Positions 23,006 through 31,591 of a stretch of 64,000 nt of DNA are shown piece by piece; within the stretch, counting starts at the first letter, position 1; each line of letters begins with the position of its first letter. The notes beneath the pieces are model-generated. The model searched no databases. It saw nothing but the letters and a program-made list of their open reading frames with translations, and was not told the origin of the DNA. Source of the DNA: Dactylosporangium sucinum (GTDB lineage Bacteria > Actinomycetota > Actinomycetes > Mycobacteriales > Micromonosporaceae); the NCBI RefSeq assembly GCF_014647515.1, contig NZ_BMPI01000006.1, forward strand, positions 72,545-136,544. The letters are read 5' to 3'. The translations under genes and the position numbers were made by a program.

Positions 23006-23037
23006 GCTAGCCGTTTGCTAGCGGGGACGCTAGCAAA
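23006..23037. promoter_or_regulatory. GCTAGC iterons upstream of the ribbon-helix-helix gene
   Basis: GCTAGC occurs at 23006, 23017 and 23029, at 11- and 12-bp spacing, so all copies face the same side of the helix. The last two form a perfect inverted repeat TTTGCTAGC-N6-GCTAGCAAA (23014-23037). The cluster starts 14 bp upstream of the TTG start and is a likely autoregulatory operator. Confidence 0.7.
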
Positions 23038-23192
23038 GCAACCGTCGATGGCCGAATCAGACACGCCGCCGCCGTCCTCCCGTATGAGTCCGGTCGTCCG
23101 CACGGCGTAGTCCGGGCCGCTCGCGGGTCTCGGGGTTCGCTCGGGGTCGCGCCCTGATGTGCGGCACGCACCCGCGGCCATACCGTCCTTGC

Positions 23193-23777
23193 ATGACCTT
23201 TCTCGACGCAGTTCCGGGGCCTCTGCTGGGCGTCGCGCTCGGGCTGGTCATGCTGCTCGACGCGATCCCGCTTCTCGGCATCCTCGTCCCGGCCGACGTG
23301 GCGATCCTCACCACGTCGGGCTCCGTCGATCCGTTCAGCAGCCTCGGCTGGGTCGTCGCCGGGTGCCTCGCCGGGTGGTCGCTCACCTTCTTCGCCGGGC
23401 GATACCTCGGCGAGCGGTTACGCCGCGGGCGCTTCGGCGCGTGGGTGGGCGCCGAGCGCTGGGCCACCGCCGACCGGGTCGTCCGCGAGGGCGGCAGCCG
23501 CATCCTGGTGACCGCCCCGTTCCTGCCGTTCGTCAACACGCTCATCCCGCTCGCCGCCGGCGGCCTGCGGATGCCCTACGGGCGCTTCCTGCGCACCGCC
23601 GCGATCGGCTCGGTGCTGTGGGGCGGGCTGTATGTCGGCCTCGGCACGCTGGCCGGACAGGTCGCGGACTGGCTGCCGACCGGCAACCTGACGATGGTCG
23701 TCACCGTCGCCCTGGGACTGACGTTCGGCTGGATCGCCCTGATGGGCACCCGCAAGCTGGCTACGGTCCGTAGTTGA
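23193..23777 (+). CDS. DedA/SNARE-associated (VTT-domain) membrane protein
   Basis: A 194-residue DedA-family protein. It has four to five hydrophobic segments and the family core: LLGILVPADVAI, the motif around FFAGRYLGERLRRGRFG, and FLPFVNTLIPLAAGGLRMPYGRFL. DedA proteins act in the membrane, and some flip undecaprenyl phosphate or other phospholipids. ATG 23193 follows a TACCGT -10-like element by 6 nt with no Shine-Dalgarno, so the mRNA is probably leaderless. It stands alone, divergent from the ribbon-helix-helix operon. Confidence 0.87.
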   Translation: MTFLDAVPGPLLGVALGLVMLLDAIPLLGILVPADVAILTTSGSVDPFSSLGWVVAGCLAGWSLTFFAGRYLGERLRRGRFGAWVGAERWATADRVVREGGSRILVTAPFLPFVNTLIPLAAGGLRMPYGRFLRTAAIGSVLWGGLYVGLGTLAGQVADWLPTGNLTMVVTVALGLTFGWIALMGTRKLATVRS

Positions 23778-23804
23778 CCGGTAGGCATTCTCGGTCCTGC
23801 GCAA

Positions 23805-23985
23805 TCAGGCGACGATTCGGTAATCTGAGCGCGGATTCGCCTGGCGGCGCCCCTCGGCGCCAGTGAATCCGCCGCCGAATCGGTTTCGACCGAGCCGGGG
23901 ACCCACCGATTTCTGGGGTGAATCCGCGTTCGCGGTAGGGCCACTGTTCCGTCCCGAACCCGTCAGCTAACTCGGTAGGCGGTGC
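23805..23985 (+). promoter_or_regulatory. Cyclic di-AMP (ydaO-type) riboswitch
   Basis: The leader of the secreted protein gene carries the conserved blocks of the actinobacterial ydaO/c-di-AMP motif in order: CGACCGAGCCGGGGACCCA (about 23889-23907), GGGGTGAATCC (about 23915-23925), GTAGGGC, CCGAACCCGTCAGCTAAC and GGTAGGCG before GGAGGG and the GTG start at 24001. Ligand binding is known to turn off cell-wall hydrolase genes such as rpfA in Streptomyces. Outer boundaries are approximate. Confidence 0.9.
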
Positions 23986-24000
23986 GCGGAGGGACAGCAC

Positions 24001-25020
24001 GTGATCAATATGCGACGCCGGGCGGCGATCCTGCTGGCCGCGGTGCTCGTCACGGTGGGTGCGTGGGCCATGCCCGCGTCGGCCGCACCGGGCGATCCGA
24101 CCGCGCCGCCGGACGAGGGCAGCACCAACCTCACCCTGGGCGAAAAGCTCGAGCAGGCCAACCGCGAATGGCTCGACGCCCAGGCGATTCTGGAGGCGTC
24201 GAAGAAGAAGCAGGCCGAGCTCGCCGAGCAGATGGCCGCCATGCAACGCGAGATGGCGCCGGTGCAGGAGTCGGTCAATGTCATCGCCGCCGCGTCCTAC
24301 CGCACGGGCGGCATCCGGATCGCGGCGGCGCTGATCACCACCGACTCCCCCGACCAGTTCATGGACCGGGCGGTGCTGGTGAACACCATCGCGCGGTACA
24401 ACGACCGCCAGATCGGCCGCCTCAAGAAGCTGGAGGCGGACCTCGCCGCGGCCAAGCAGGCGAGCGACGCGGAGGTCGCCAAGCAGCAGGCCCAGACCGA
24501 CATCATGGGCAAGAAGAAGAAGGACGCCGAGACCGCCCTCACGAAAATGGGCAACGGCAAGGCCGACGGCTACGTGAACGCCAACTCCCCGCTCGCCAAT
24601 CCGGCCCCGCGCAACCCCGACGGCTCCTGGCCCGCGGAGAAATGCATCATCGACGACCCCACGACCAAGGGCTGCATCACCCCGCGCATGATCCACTCGG
24701 TGAAGGAAGCCAGGAACGCGGGATTCACGCGATACTATTCCTGCTTCCGTCCCTCGGGCCCCTACGAACACCCGAAGGGCCGCGCCTGCGACTTCGCCGC
24801 CCAGGCCAACGGCTTCGGCGGCGTAGCGAGCGGCGGCGACAAAACCTACGGCACCAACCTGGCCGCCTTCTTCGTCAAGAACGCGAGCGCATTGGGCGTG
24901 CTCTACGTAATCTGGTTCCGCCAGGTATGGACCCCGGCCGCCGGCTGGCACGCCTACAGCGGCGGCAACGGCGACCCGTCCAGCGACCACACCAATCACG
25001 TACATCTCAGCGTGTATTGA
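24001..25020 (+). CDS. Secreted coiled-coil protein with M15/ARB_07466-like C-terminal domain
   Basis: A 339-residue exported protein. A signal peptide ends near AMPASAAPGD (about residue 28). Residues about 40-190 form a long charged coiled coil (KLEQANREWLDAQAIL, later KKKQAELAEQM and AAKQASDAEVAKQQAQ). The C-terminal domain (about 220-339) has CFRPSGPYEHPKGRACDFAA and SDHTNHVHLSVY, whose His and Asp residues match the zinc-site pattern of ARB_07466/VanY-like peptidases. Coiled-coil peptidoglycan hydrolases are commonly controlled by c-di-AMP riboswitches, and one precedes this gene. Cell-wall remodelling is the likely role; catalysis is inferred. Confidence 0.85.
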   Translation: MINMRRRAAILLAAVLVTVGAWAMPASAAPGDPTAPPDEGSTNLTLGEKLEQANREWLDAQAILEASKKKQAELAEQMAAMQREMAPVQESVNVIAAASYRTGGIRIAAALITTDSPDQFMDRAVLVNTIARYNDRQIGRLKKLEADLAAAKQASDAEVAKQQAQTDIMGKKKKDAETALTKMGNGKADGYVNANSPLANPAPRNPDGSWPAEKCIIDDPTTKGCITPRMIHSVKEARNAGFTRYYSCFRPSGPYEHPKGRACDFAAQANGFGGVASGGDKTYGTNLAAFFVKNASALGVLYVIWFRQVWTPAAGWHAYSGGNGDPSSDHTNHVHLSVY

Positions 25021-25195
25021 CATCCTTTTTCGAGACTCGGGTCCGCGCAACGCACGACCGTCGCTCCCGCCAGACACCGCTGGTGGCGGACGCTGCCATC
25101 ACCGTCGTGGCAAGAGCTCGCGGGCTGCCGCCCGCGCCGGACGCCCGCTGCGGCAAGGTCCGCACGCCCCGGCCGAGCCCGCGCCGCCCCTGCGA

Positions 25196-25236
25196 AGACG
25201 TTGGTCAATCTACGAGCGGTGGATCGGCCAACGTCT
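25196..25236. repeat. Palindromic element A, copy 2 (diverged)
   Basis: Arms of 18 bp (25196-25213 and 25219-25236) start AGACGTTGGTCAATC and end CCAACGTCT, with a 5-nt loop. The three arm differences are transitions, and two of them allow G-U pairing if transcribed. It sits in a 475-bp gene-free gap (25021-25495). Besides elements A and B I see no gene in that gap. Confidence 0.8.
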
Positions 25237-25252
25237 GTCAACGAGCCGCGAA

Positions 25253-25332
25253 CGCCGCCACCTTCATGATCGATGGAGACTTCTGGTCGCCATGGCAGCC
25301 AGGAATCTCCATCGATCATGAAGGTGGCGGCG
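25253..25332. repeat. Palindromic element B, copy 2
   Basis: Perfect 27-bp inverted arms (25253-25279 and 25306-25332), with core TTCATGATCGATGGAGA, surround a 26-nt centre containing CTTCTGG, CCATGG and CCAGGAA. It begins 16 bp after element A copy 2. It is the most perfect copy of element B in the window. Confidence 0.93.
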
Positions 25333-25495
25333 ATGAGCGCAGCGGCTCGGAGCCATGAGGGACCAGCGGCGGCGCAGAGGCTCGGGTGGATGGCGAGTCG
25401 CGCCGCCGGGCTGGGCGACGACCGGCCGAGGTGACGGCGGGTCGCCGGGGCTCAACGAGCGTGCGGGAGCGCGGTGGGAGCGCCGCGGCGGGCGG

Positions 25496-26572
25496 TCAGG
25501 GGCGGCGGACGGACCAGCCGAAGGGGTCGGGACGCAGGCCACGCTGGATGCCGACGATGGCGTCGCGGATGGCCGTCGTCACCGGGCCCTCGGTGCCGTC
25601 ACCGATGGTGAACGAGCCGTCCCTGGTGCGGGCCGCGCCGATCGACGTGATCACCACGCCGGTGCCGCTCGCGAACGTCTCGCGCAGCTTGCCGCTCTCG
25701 GCGTCGCGGCGCCACTCCTCGAACGAGTACGGCCGCTCGGCCACCGTGTGGCCCAGATGCTCGGCCAGGCGCAGCACCGAGTCGCGGGTCACGCCCGGCA
25801 GGATCGAGCCGTTGAGCGGCGGGGTGACGATCGCGTCGTCGTACACGAAGAAGACGTTCATGCTGCCCGACTCCTCGATCCAGCGGCGCTCGACCGCGTC
25901 GAGGAACACCACCTGGTCGCAGCCGGCCTCCTGGGCCTGGGCCTGGGCGAGCAGGCTGGCCGCGTAGTTGGCGGCCGTCTTCGCGGCGCCGGTGCCGCCG
26001 GGGGCCGCCCGCGTCAGGTCCTCCGACACCCACACCGTGACCGGCTTGGCGCCGCCCGCGAAGTACGAGCCGGCGGGCGAGGCGATGACCGCGAACAGGT
26101 ACTCCGACGACGGCCGCACCCCGAGGAACGGGTCGGTCGCGAGCATGAACGGCCGCAGGTACAGGCTCTGGCCGGGCTTCGAGGGCACCCACTCCCGGTC
26201 GGCCTCGACGAGCGTCCACACGGCCCGGAGGAACAGGTCCTCGGGCAGCTCGGGCATCGCCATGCGCGCCGCGGTCGCGTTGAGGCGGCGGGCGTTGGCC
26301 TCGGGGCGGAAGAGCGCGACCCCGCCGTCGGGCATCGCGTAGGCCTTCAGCCCCTCGAAGATCTCCTGCCCGTAGTGCAGCGCGGCGGTGGCCGGGGACA
26401 GCGAGAGCGGCCCGAACGGCACCAGGCGGGCGTCATACCACCCCTTGGACTCCGCATAGCGGATGGTGACCATGTGGTCGGTGAAGACGCGGCCGAACCC
26501 GGGGTCGGCCAGCAGCGCCGCGCGCTCCTCGGCCGGCCGCCGAGCGGCGGGAACAAGTTCGAACTCAAGCAT
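25496..26572 (-). CDS. ilvE: Branched-chain amino-acid aminotransferase
   Basis: A 358-residue class IV PLP-dependent transaminase, the last step of leucine, isoleucine and valine synthesis. The PLP lysine is Lys198 in GGTGAAKTAANYAAS. Other family features are LHYGQEIFEGLKAY, YLRPFMLATDPFLGV, and EESGSMNVFFVYDD. Length and motif order match actinobacterial IlvE. It is monocistronic here, with 61 bp to the next minus-strand gene. Downstream lies the palindrome-filled gap rather than an obvious T-run terminator. Confidence 0.95.
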   Translation of the reverse strand: MLEFELVPAARRPAEERAALLADPGFGRVFTDHMVTIRYAESKGWYDARLVPFGPLSLSPATAALHYGQEIFEGLKAYAMPDGGVALFRPEANARRLNATAARMAMPELPEDLFLRAVWTLVEADREWVPSKPGQSLYLRPFMLATDPFLGVRPSSEYLFAVIASPAGSYFAGGAKPVTVWVSEDLTRAAPGGTGAAKTAANYAASLLAQAQAQEAGCDQVVFLDAVERRWIEESGSMNVFFVYDDAIVTPPLNGSILPGVTRDSVLRLAEHLGHTVAERPYSFEEWRRDAESGKLRETFASGTGVVITSIGAARTRDGSFTIGDGTEGPVTTAIRDAIVGIQRGLRPDPFGWSVRRP

Positions 26573-26633
26573 CCCGAGACTCTATGCCGAACCTGAACGA
26601 TCCCTAAGGCGAATCCCGACGACTGGACGGTAG

Positions 26634-27485
26634 CTAGAAGAGATCGGGCGGCGGGGGCGGGGAGGCGACCGCGGTCGCGTCGGTGACGGGCTTCGCGGAC
26701 GCCACCAGCCGGTCCAGGTCGGCACCGTCGACCAGGCGGGCCGGGAACGGGTCGGCCGCCGCGGCCCGGGCCAGCGCCGCCGCGGGGATGCGCCCGGCCG
26801 GCGCCGACGCGACCAGGATGACGTTGCCGAAGCGGCGGCCGCGCAGGACCGCCGGCTCGGCGAGCAGCGCGACCGAGGCGAAGACCGAGCGCAGCGAGGC
26901 CACCTGGGAGCGGGCGAAGGCCAGGCCCGGCCCGTCGGCGAGGTTGGCGACGTAGAGGCCGTCCGGGCGCAGCACCCGCGCGGCCGACGACATGAACTCG
27001 ACCGAGGTCAGGTGGGCCGGGACCCGGGCACCCTGGTAGACGTCGGCGATCACCAGGTCGTAGCGGGCCGGCGCGGTCGCCTCCACCACGGCGCGCGCGT
27101 CCGCGGCGCGCACGCGGATGTCGGCGCCCCGCGGCAGCGGCAGCTCGCGGCGCACGAACTCGATGAGCGAGGCGTCCAGCTCCACGACCCGCTGCATCGA
27201 GCCCGGGCGGGTCGCCGCGACGTACCGCGGCAGGGTCAGCGCCCCGCCACCCAGGTGCAGCGCGGAGATCGGCAGCACCGGCGGCGCCATCGCGTCGATG
27301 ACGGAGGCGATGCGCCGCATGTATTCGAAGTCGAGGCTGCGCGGCTCGGCGAGGTCGACCGCCGACTGCGGGAAGCCGTCGATGAGCAGCGTCCACCGGC
27401 CCGGACGCCCGTCATCGGGGCAGAGCTCGGCCACGCCACCAGCGATCGACGCGACGATGCCGACCGCCCGCTTCCGCCCACCCAT
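26634..27485 (-). CDS. Spermidine-synthase-like methyltransferase-fold protein
   Basis: A 283-residue Rossmann-fold protein of the spermidine synthase/SpeE-like group. The nucleotide-binding region is ALHLGGGALTLPRYVAATRP, followed by the acidic VVELDASLIEFVR and the YDLVIADVYQGARVPAHL segment. The usual polyamine-site residues are only partly retained, so it may not make spermidine. Many actinomycetes carry such a stand-alone paralogue. It is divergent from the CO dehydrogenase operon, sharing a 179-bp promoter region. Confidence 0.83.
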   Translation of the reverse strand: MGGRKRAVGIVASIAGGVAELCPDDGRPGRWTLLIDGFPQSAVDLAEPRSLDFEYMRRIASVIDAMAPPVLPISALHLGGGALTLPRYVAATRPGSMQRVVELDASLIEFVRRELPLPRGADIRVRAADARAVVEATAPARYDLVIADVYQGARVPAHLTSVEFMSSAARVLRPDGLYVANLADGPGLAFARSQVASLRSVFASVALLAEPAVLRGRRFGNVILVASAPAGRIPAAALARAAAADPFPARLVDGADLDRLVASAKPVTDATAVASPPPPPDLF

Positions 27486-27543
27486 GCCGTCAATCTTGCA
27501 ACTTACGCCGCCACAATCCCGGCCCGGGACAACGAGTACTACG

Positions 27544-27574
27544 CTCCGTATAGATCATTACTACCCAGACGGAG
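27544..27574. promoter_or_regulatory. Candidate promoter/operator of the CO dehydrogenase operon
   Basis: The 179-bp divergent gap is less GC-rich than its flanks. It holds the inverted pair CTCCGT (27544-27549) and ACGGAG (27569-27574) around the AT-rich TATAGATCATTACTAC. A regulator or sigma factor could act here. No known CO-responsive site was recognised. Confidence 0.35.
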
Positions 27575-27664
27575 TTGTCCGGTACCCGCTTTAGGACGAC
27601 GATTTGGTCGACTCATGACTCGGTGTCCGGACCTCGGGACCCACAATCCTCACGCGGAGGCGCG

Positions 27665-28540
27665 ATGCAAGTACCCGCCGCATTCGAATACGCGAAGGCC
27701 ACGAGCGTCGATCAGACCCTTGAGCTGCTGGCACAGTGGGGGGAGGACGCGCGTGTCATCGCCGGCGGTCACAGCCTGATCCCGATGATGAAGCTGCGCC
27801 TCGCCCGCCCGACGGCGCTTATCGACATCAACGACGTCGCTGAACTTTCGTACATCCGCGTCGACGGCGCCGAGCTGCGCATCGGCGCGCTCACGCGGCA
27901 CGCCGAGCTGCTCGCCTCGCCGCTGGTCGAGGAGCACTACCGGATCTTCGCCGACGCCGAGAAGGTGATCGCCGATCCGCTGGTGCGCAACCGCGGCACG
28001 GTCGGCGGCTCGCTCTGCCAGGCCGACCCGGCCGAAGACCTCTCCGCCGCGTTCGCCGCGGTGGACGCCTCGGTGGTGATCCAGGGTGCGCGGGGGTCGC
28101 GCACCGTGCCGCTGACCGAGTTTCACGTCGGGCCGTACGAGACCGTGGTCGAGCCCGGTGAGCTGCTCACCGAGATCCGGGTGCCGATCCGCCCGGGCGG
28201 CGGCTCGGCCTACCTCAAGGTCGAGCGCCGGGTCGGCGACTGGGCGGTTGCGGCCGCCGGTGCCGCCGTCTGGCTCGACGGGGGCACGATCAAGCAGGCC
28301 GGCATCGGCCTGGCGGCGGTCGGCGCCGAGCACTTCCGCGCGAGCGAGGCCGAGGCGTCGCTCGTCGGCAAGCCGGCGACCGAGGAGTCGTTCGCCGAGG
28401 CGGGCCGGATCGCCGCCGATTCCTGCAACCCGGTCGCGGACCAGCGCGGGCCGGTCGACTACAAGCGGCACCTCGCCGGCGAGCTGACCACGCGCGCGCT
28501 GCGCGCCGCGGCCGCCCGTGCGCGGGGTCAGGAGGCCTGA
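27665..28540 (+). CDS. coxM: CO dehydrogenase medium subunit (FAD)
   Basis: A 291-residue FAD-binding subunit of the molybdenum CO dehydrogenase. The two flavin motifs are ARVIAGGHSLIPMMKLRLA (about 31-49) and RNRGTVGGSLCQADPAED (about 111-128), matching the AGGHS and TIGG motifs of CoxM. The C-terminal CO_deh_flav_C region follows (YLKVERRVGDWAVAAAGAAV). It passes electrons from the iron-sulfur subunit to the respiratory chain. GGAGG precedes ATG 27665. It heads an operon in the M-S-L order typical of true CO dehydrogenases. Confidence 0.95.
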   Translation: MQVPAAFEYAKATSVDQTLELLAQWGEDARVIAGGHSLIPMMKLRLARPTALIDINDVAELSYIRVDGAELRIGALTRHAELLASPLVEEHYRIFADAEKVIADPLVRNRGTVGGSLCQADPAEDLSAAFAAVDASVVIQGARGSRTVPLTEFHVGPYETVVEPGELLTEIRVPIRPGGGSAYLKVERRVGDWAVAAAGAAVWLDGGTIKQAGIGLAAVGAEHFRASEAEASLVGKPATEESFAEAGRIAADSCNPVADQRGPVDYKRHLAGELTTRALRAAAARARGQEA

Positions 28541-28545
28541 AACTC

Positions 28546-29025
28546 ATGCAGATCACCGTGACGGTGAACGGGGAAAGCCACACCCGCGACGTCGAGCCCC
28601 GGCTCCTGCTCGTCCACTTCCTGCGCAACGAGCTCGGCCTCACCGGCACGCACTGGGGATGCGACACGTCCAACTGCGGCGTGTGCACCGTGACCCTGGA
28701 CGGCGTGCCGGTCAAGTCGTGCACGGTGCTGGCGGTGATGGCCGACGGCAAGCAGGTCGGCACCGTCGAGGGCCTGGAGGGCCCCGCCGGCCTCGACCCC
28801 GTGCAGCAGGGCTTCGTGCAGTGCCACGGCCTCCAGTGCGGCTTCTGCACGCCGGGCATGATGATCACCGCCCGCGCCCTGCTCGACAAGAACCCCGACC
28901 CGTCGGAGTCCGAGATCCGCGAGGCCATCTCGGGTCAGCTGTGCCGCTGCACCGGCTACGAGAACATCGTGCGCTCCGTGCGGTGGGCGGCCGAGCACCC
29001 GGCCAAGGAAGGAGCGGACGCGTGA
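28546..29025 (+). CDS. coxS: CO dehydrogenase small subunit (two 2Fe-2S clusters)
   Basis: A 159-residue iron-sulfur subunit. The plant-type ferredoxin cluster ligands are in CDTSNCGVC plus the later KSC; the second all-helical cluster is in CHGLQCGFCTPGM and CRCTGYENIV. Length and spacing are normal for CoxS. The gap after coxM is 5 bp, so they are co-transcribed. Its stop codon lies in a 26-bp sequence that is repeated exactly at the pdxH stop (54354-54379, minus strand). It relays electrons from the molybdenum site to FAD. Confidence 0.95.
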   Translation: MQITVTVNGESHTRDVEPRLLLVHFLRNELGLTGTHWGCDTSNCGVCTVTLDGVPVKSCTVLAVMADGKQVGTVEGLEGPAGLDPVQQGFVQCHGLQCGFCTPGMMITARALLDKNPDPSESEIREAISGQLCRCTGYENIVRSVRWAAEHPAKEGADA

Positions 29026-29106
29026 CCGGTCCGGAGCGAAGCGGAGGGGCCGGTCACCAGCCGGCTCAGCTTGAACGGCATGCAACCGACGAGCGAAGCG
29101 AGGAGG
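29022..29106 (+). repeat. Stop-codon-associated repeat and GAGCGAAGCGAGGAGG spacer
   Basis: From 29022 to 29047, beginning on the coxS stop (TGACCGGTCCGGAGC...), is a 26-bp sequence identical to the complement of 54354-54379, where it begins on the pdxH stop. A related copy, GAGCGAAGCGAGGAGG (29091-29106), supplies the Shine-Dalgarno of coxL. The 85-bp gap thus has two versions of the same element. Confidence 0.85.
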
Positions 29107-29110
29107 GGGC

Positions 29111-31489
29111 ATGACCGTGACCGAGAACCCGACGCCCATGGGCTTCGGGCGCATGCACCGCAAGGAGGACGCGCGGTTCGTGCGGGGCAGAGGCAACTAC
29201 GTCGACGACATCCAGCTGCCCGGCATGCTGCACGGCTCGTTCCTGCGCAGCCCCTACGCACACGCGAAGATCGTCTCGATCGACACGAGCGCCGCGGAGG
29301 CCCTGCCCGGCGTCAAGGCCGTCATCACCGGCAAGGTGCTGGAGACGCTGAACCTGGCGTGGATGCCGACCCTGTCGTACGACACCCAGGCCGTCCTGGC
29401 CACCGACAAGGTCCGCTTCCAGAACCAGGAAGTCGCCTTCGTCGTCGCCGAGAACCACTACATCGCGCGGGACGCGCTCGAGCTCATCGAGGTCGAGTAC
29501 GAGCCGCTGCCGGTGGTGGCGGACGCCAAGCAGGCCCTCGCCCCGGGCGCCCCGGTCATCCGGGACGACAAGGAGGGCAAGACCGACAACCACATCTTCG
29601 ACTGGAGCGCCGGCGACGCGGAGAAGACCGAGCGGGTCTTCGCCGAGTCCGAGGTGGTCGTGGCCGAGGACGTGCTGTACCCGCGGGTGCACCCGTCGCC
29701 GCTGGAGACCTGCGGCGCCGTGGCCGACTTCGACAAGGTCACCGGCAAGCTGACCATCTACTCGACCACGCAGGCGCCGCACGCGCACCGCACGGTCTAC
29801 GCGCTGGTCGCCGGCCTGCCGGAGCACAAGATCCGGGTCATCTCGCCGGACATCGGCGGCGGCTTCGGCGGCAAGGTCGGCATCTACCCCGGCTACGTGC
29901 TGGCGATCGTGGGCTCGATCGTCACCGGCAAGCCGGTGAAGTGGATGGAGGACCGCAACGAGCACCTCACCGCCACCGCGTTCGCCCGCGACTACCACAT
30001 GCGCGGCGAGATCGCGGCGACGAAGGACGGCAAGATCCGCGCCCTGCGGGTCAAGGTGCTCGCCGACCACGGCGCCTTCAACGGCACCGCGCAGCCGACG
30101 AAGTTCCCGGCCGGCTTCTTCCACATCTTCACCGGGTCATACGACCTGGAGGCGGCGTCCTGCGACGTCACCGGCGTCTACACCAACAAGGCGCCGGGCG
30201 GCGTGGCGTACGCCTGCTCGTTCCGGATCACCGAGGCGGCGTACCTCGTCGAGCGCATGATCGACGTGCTCGCCTACGAGCTGAAGATGGACCCGGCCGA
30301 GCTGCGGCTGAAGAACCTGCTCAAGCCGGAGCAGTTCCCGTACACCACGCCCACGGGCTGGGAGTACGACTCCGGCGACTACCCGCGCGCGCTCAAGCTC
30401 GCCATGGACATGGTCGAGTACGACAAGCTCCGCGCGGAGCAGGCCGAGAAGCTCAGCCGCGGCGAGTACATGGGCATCGGCATCAGCTTCTTCACCGAGG
30501 GCGTCGGCGCCGGCCCGCGCAAGCACATGGACATCCTCGGCCTGGGCATGGCCGACGGCGCCGAGCTGCGCGTGCACCCGACCGGCAAGGCGGTGCTGCG
30601 CCTGTCGGTGCAGACCCAGGGCCAGGGCCACGAGACGACGTTCGCCCAGATCGTCGCCGAGGAGCTGGGCATCTCGCCCGACGACATCGACGTGGTCCAC
30701 GGCGACACCGACCAGACCCCGTTCGGCCTCGGCACCTACGGCTCGCGCTCGACGCCGGTCTCCGGCGCCGCGACCGCGATCGTGGCCCGCAAGGTCCGCG
30801 ACCGGGCCCGGATCGTCGCCTCGGCGATGCTGGAGGTCTCCCCCGACGACCTGGAGTGGGAGAAGGGGAAGTTCTTCGTCAAGGGCGACCCCGACCAGGC
30901 CAAGACGATCCAGGAGATCGCGATGGCCGCGCACTCCAGCCTGGAGCTGCCGGAGGGCGTGGAGGGCCACCTCGACGCGACGACGGTCTACAACCCGCCG
31001 AACCTGACCTACCCGTTCGGCGCGTACATCTGCGTCGTCGACGTCGACCCGGCCACCGGCCAGGTGAAGGTGCGCCGGTTCATCGCGGTCGACGACTGCG
31101 GCGTGCGGATCAACCCGATGATCGTCGAGGGCCAGGTGCACGGCGGCCTCGCCGACGGCATCGGCATGGCGCTCATGCAGCTCATGGCGTTCGACGAGGA
31201 CGGCAACCACCTGGGTGCCTCCCTCATGGACTACCTGCTGCCGACGTCGCTGGAGTGCCCGTCGTGGGAGCTCGGGGAGACGGTCACGCCGTCGCCGCAC
31301 CACCCGATCGGCGCCAAGGGCGTCGGCGAGTCCGCGACGGTCGGCTCGCCGGCCGCGGTGGTCAACGCCGTGCTCGACGCGCTCAAGCCGCTCGGAGTCC
31401 GGCACGCCGACATGCCGCTCACGCCGTCGAACGTCTGGCGGGCCGCCCAGGGTCGCCCGATCCGCACCGACCTCGCGATCACCGAGTAG
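29111..31489 (+). CDS. coxL: CO dehydrogenase large subunit, form I (Mo-Cu)
   Basis: A 792-residue molybdopterin-binding subunit with the active site for CO oxidation to CO2. The loop AYACSFR (residues 366-372, Cys369) matches AYxCSFR, diagnostic of form I enzymes in which the cysteine binds copper; form II has AYRGAGR. Other cofactor regions are GGGFGGK, TQGQGHETTFAQI and, near the C-terminus, GAKGVGESATVGSP with the catalytic Glu. Length fits (about 800). The start has AGGAGG 6 nt upstream. It works with CoxM and CoxS in aerobic trace-CO oxidation. Confidence 0.96.
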   Translation: MTVTENPTPMGFGRMHRKEDARFVRGRGNYVDDIQLPGMLHGSFLRSPYAHAKIVSIDTSAAEALPGVKAVITGKVLETLNLAWMPTLSYDTQAVLATDKVRFQNQEVAFVVAENHYIARDALELIEVEYEPLPVVADAKQALAPGAPVIRDDKEGKTDNHIFDWSAGDAEKTERVFAESEVVVAEDVLYPRVHPSPLETCGAVADFDKVTGKLTIYSTTQAPHAHRTVYALVAGLPEHKIRVISPDIGGGFGGKVGIYPGYVLAIVGSIVTGKPVKWMEDRNEHLTATAFARDYHMRGEIAATKDGKIRALRVKVLADHGAFNGTAQPTKFPAGFFHIFTGSYDLEAASCDVTGVYTNKAPGGVAYACSFRITEAAYLVERMIDVLAYELKMDPAELRLKNLLKPEQFPYTTPTGWEYDSGDYPRALKLAMDMVEYDKLRAEQAEKLSRGEYMGIGISFFTEGVGAGPRKHMDILGLGMADGAELRVHPTGKAVLRLSVQTQGQGHETTFAQIVAEELGISPDDIDVVHGDTDQTPFGLGTYGSRSTPVSGAATAIVARKVRDRARIVASAMLEVSPDDLEWEKGKFFVKGDPDQAKTIQEIAMAAHSSLELPEGVEGHLDATTVYNPPNLTYPFGAYICVVDVDPATGQVKVRRFIAVDDCGVRINPMIVEGQVHGGLADGIGMALMQLMAFDEDGNHLGASLMDYLLPTSLECPSWELGETVTPSPHHPIGAKGVGESATVGSPAAVVNAVLDALKPLGVRHADMPLTPSNVWRAAQGRPIRTDLAITE

Positions 31490-31591
31490 GTCGTTGACGT
31501 CGATCCGTCTGTTGTATCAACGTACCCCGCCCGACCAAATCGCACGACGAGACGATTACCGAACGTAACACGCAGCTAAGGATTCCTGCTC

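Noticed and set aside
23761..25077. 438-codon minus-strand frame over the riboswitch and secreted protein
   Set aside because: It is antisense to a conserved riboswitch and a signal-peptide protein and shows no domain.
29022..29110. A small gene between coxS and coxL
   Set aside because: The gap consists of two versions of a dispersed repeat, has no conserved peptide, and merely supplies the coxL ribosome-binding site.
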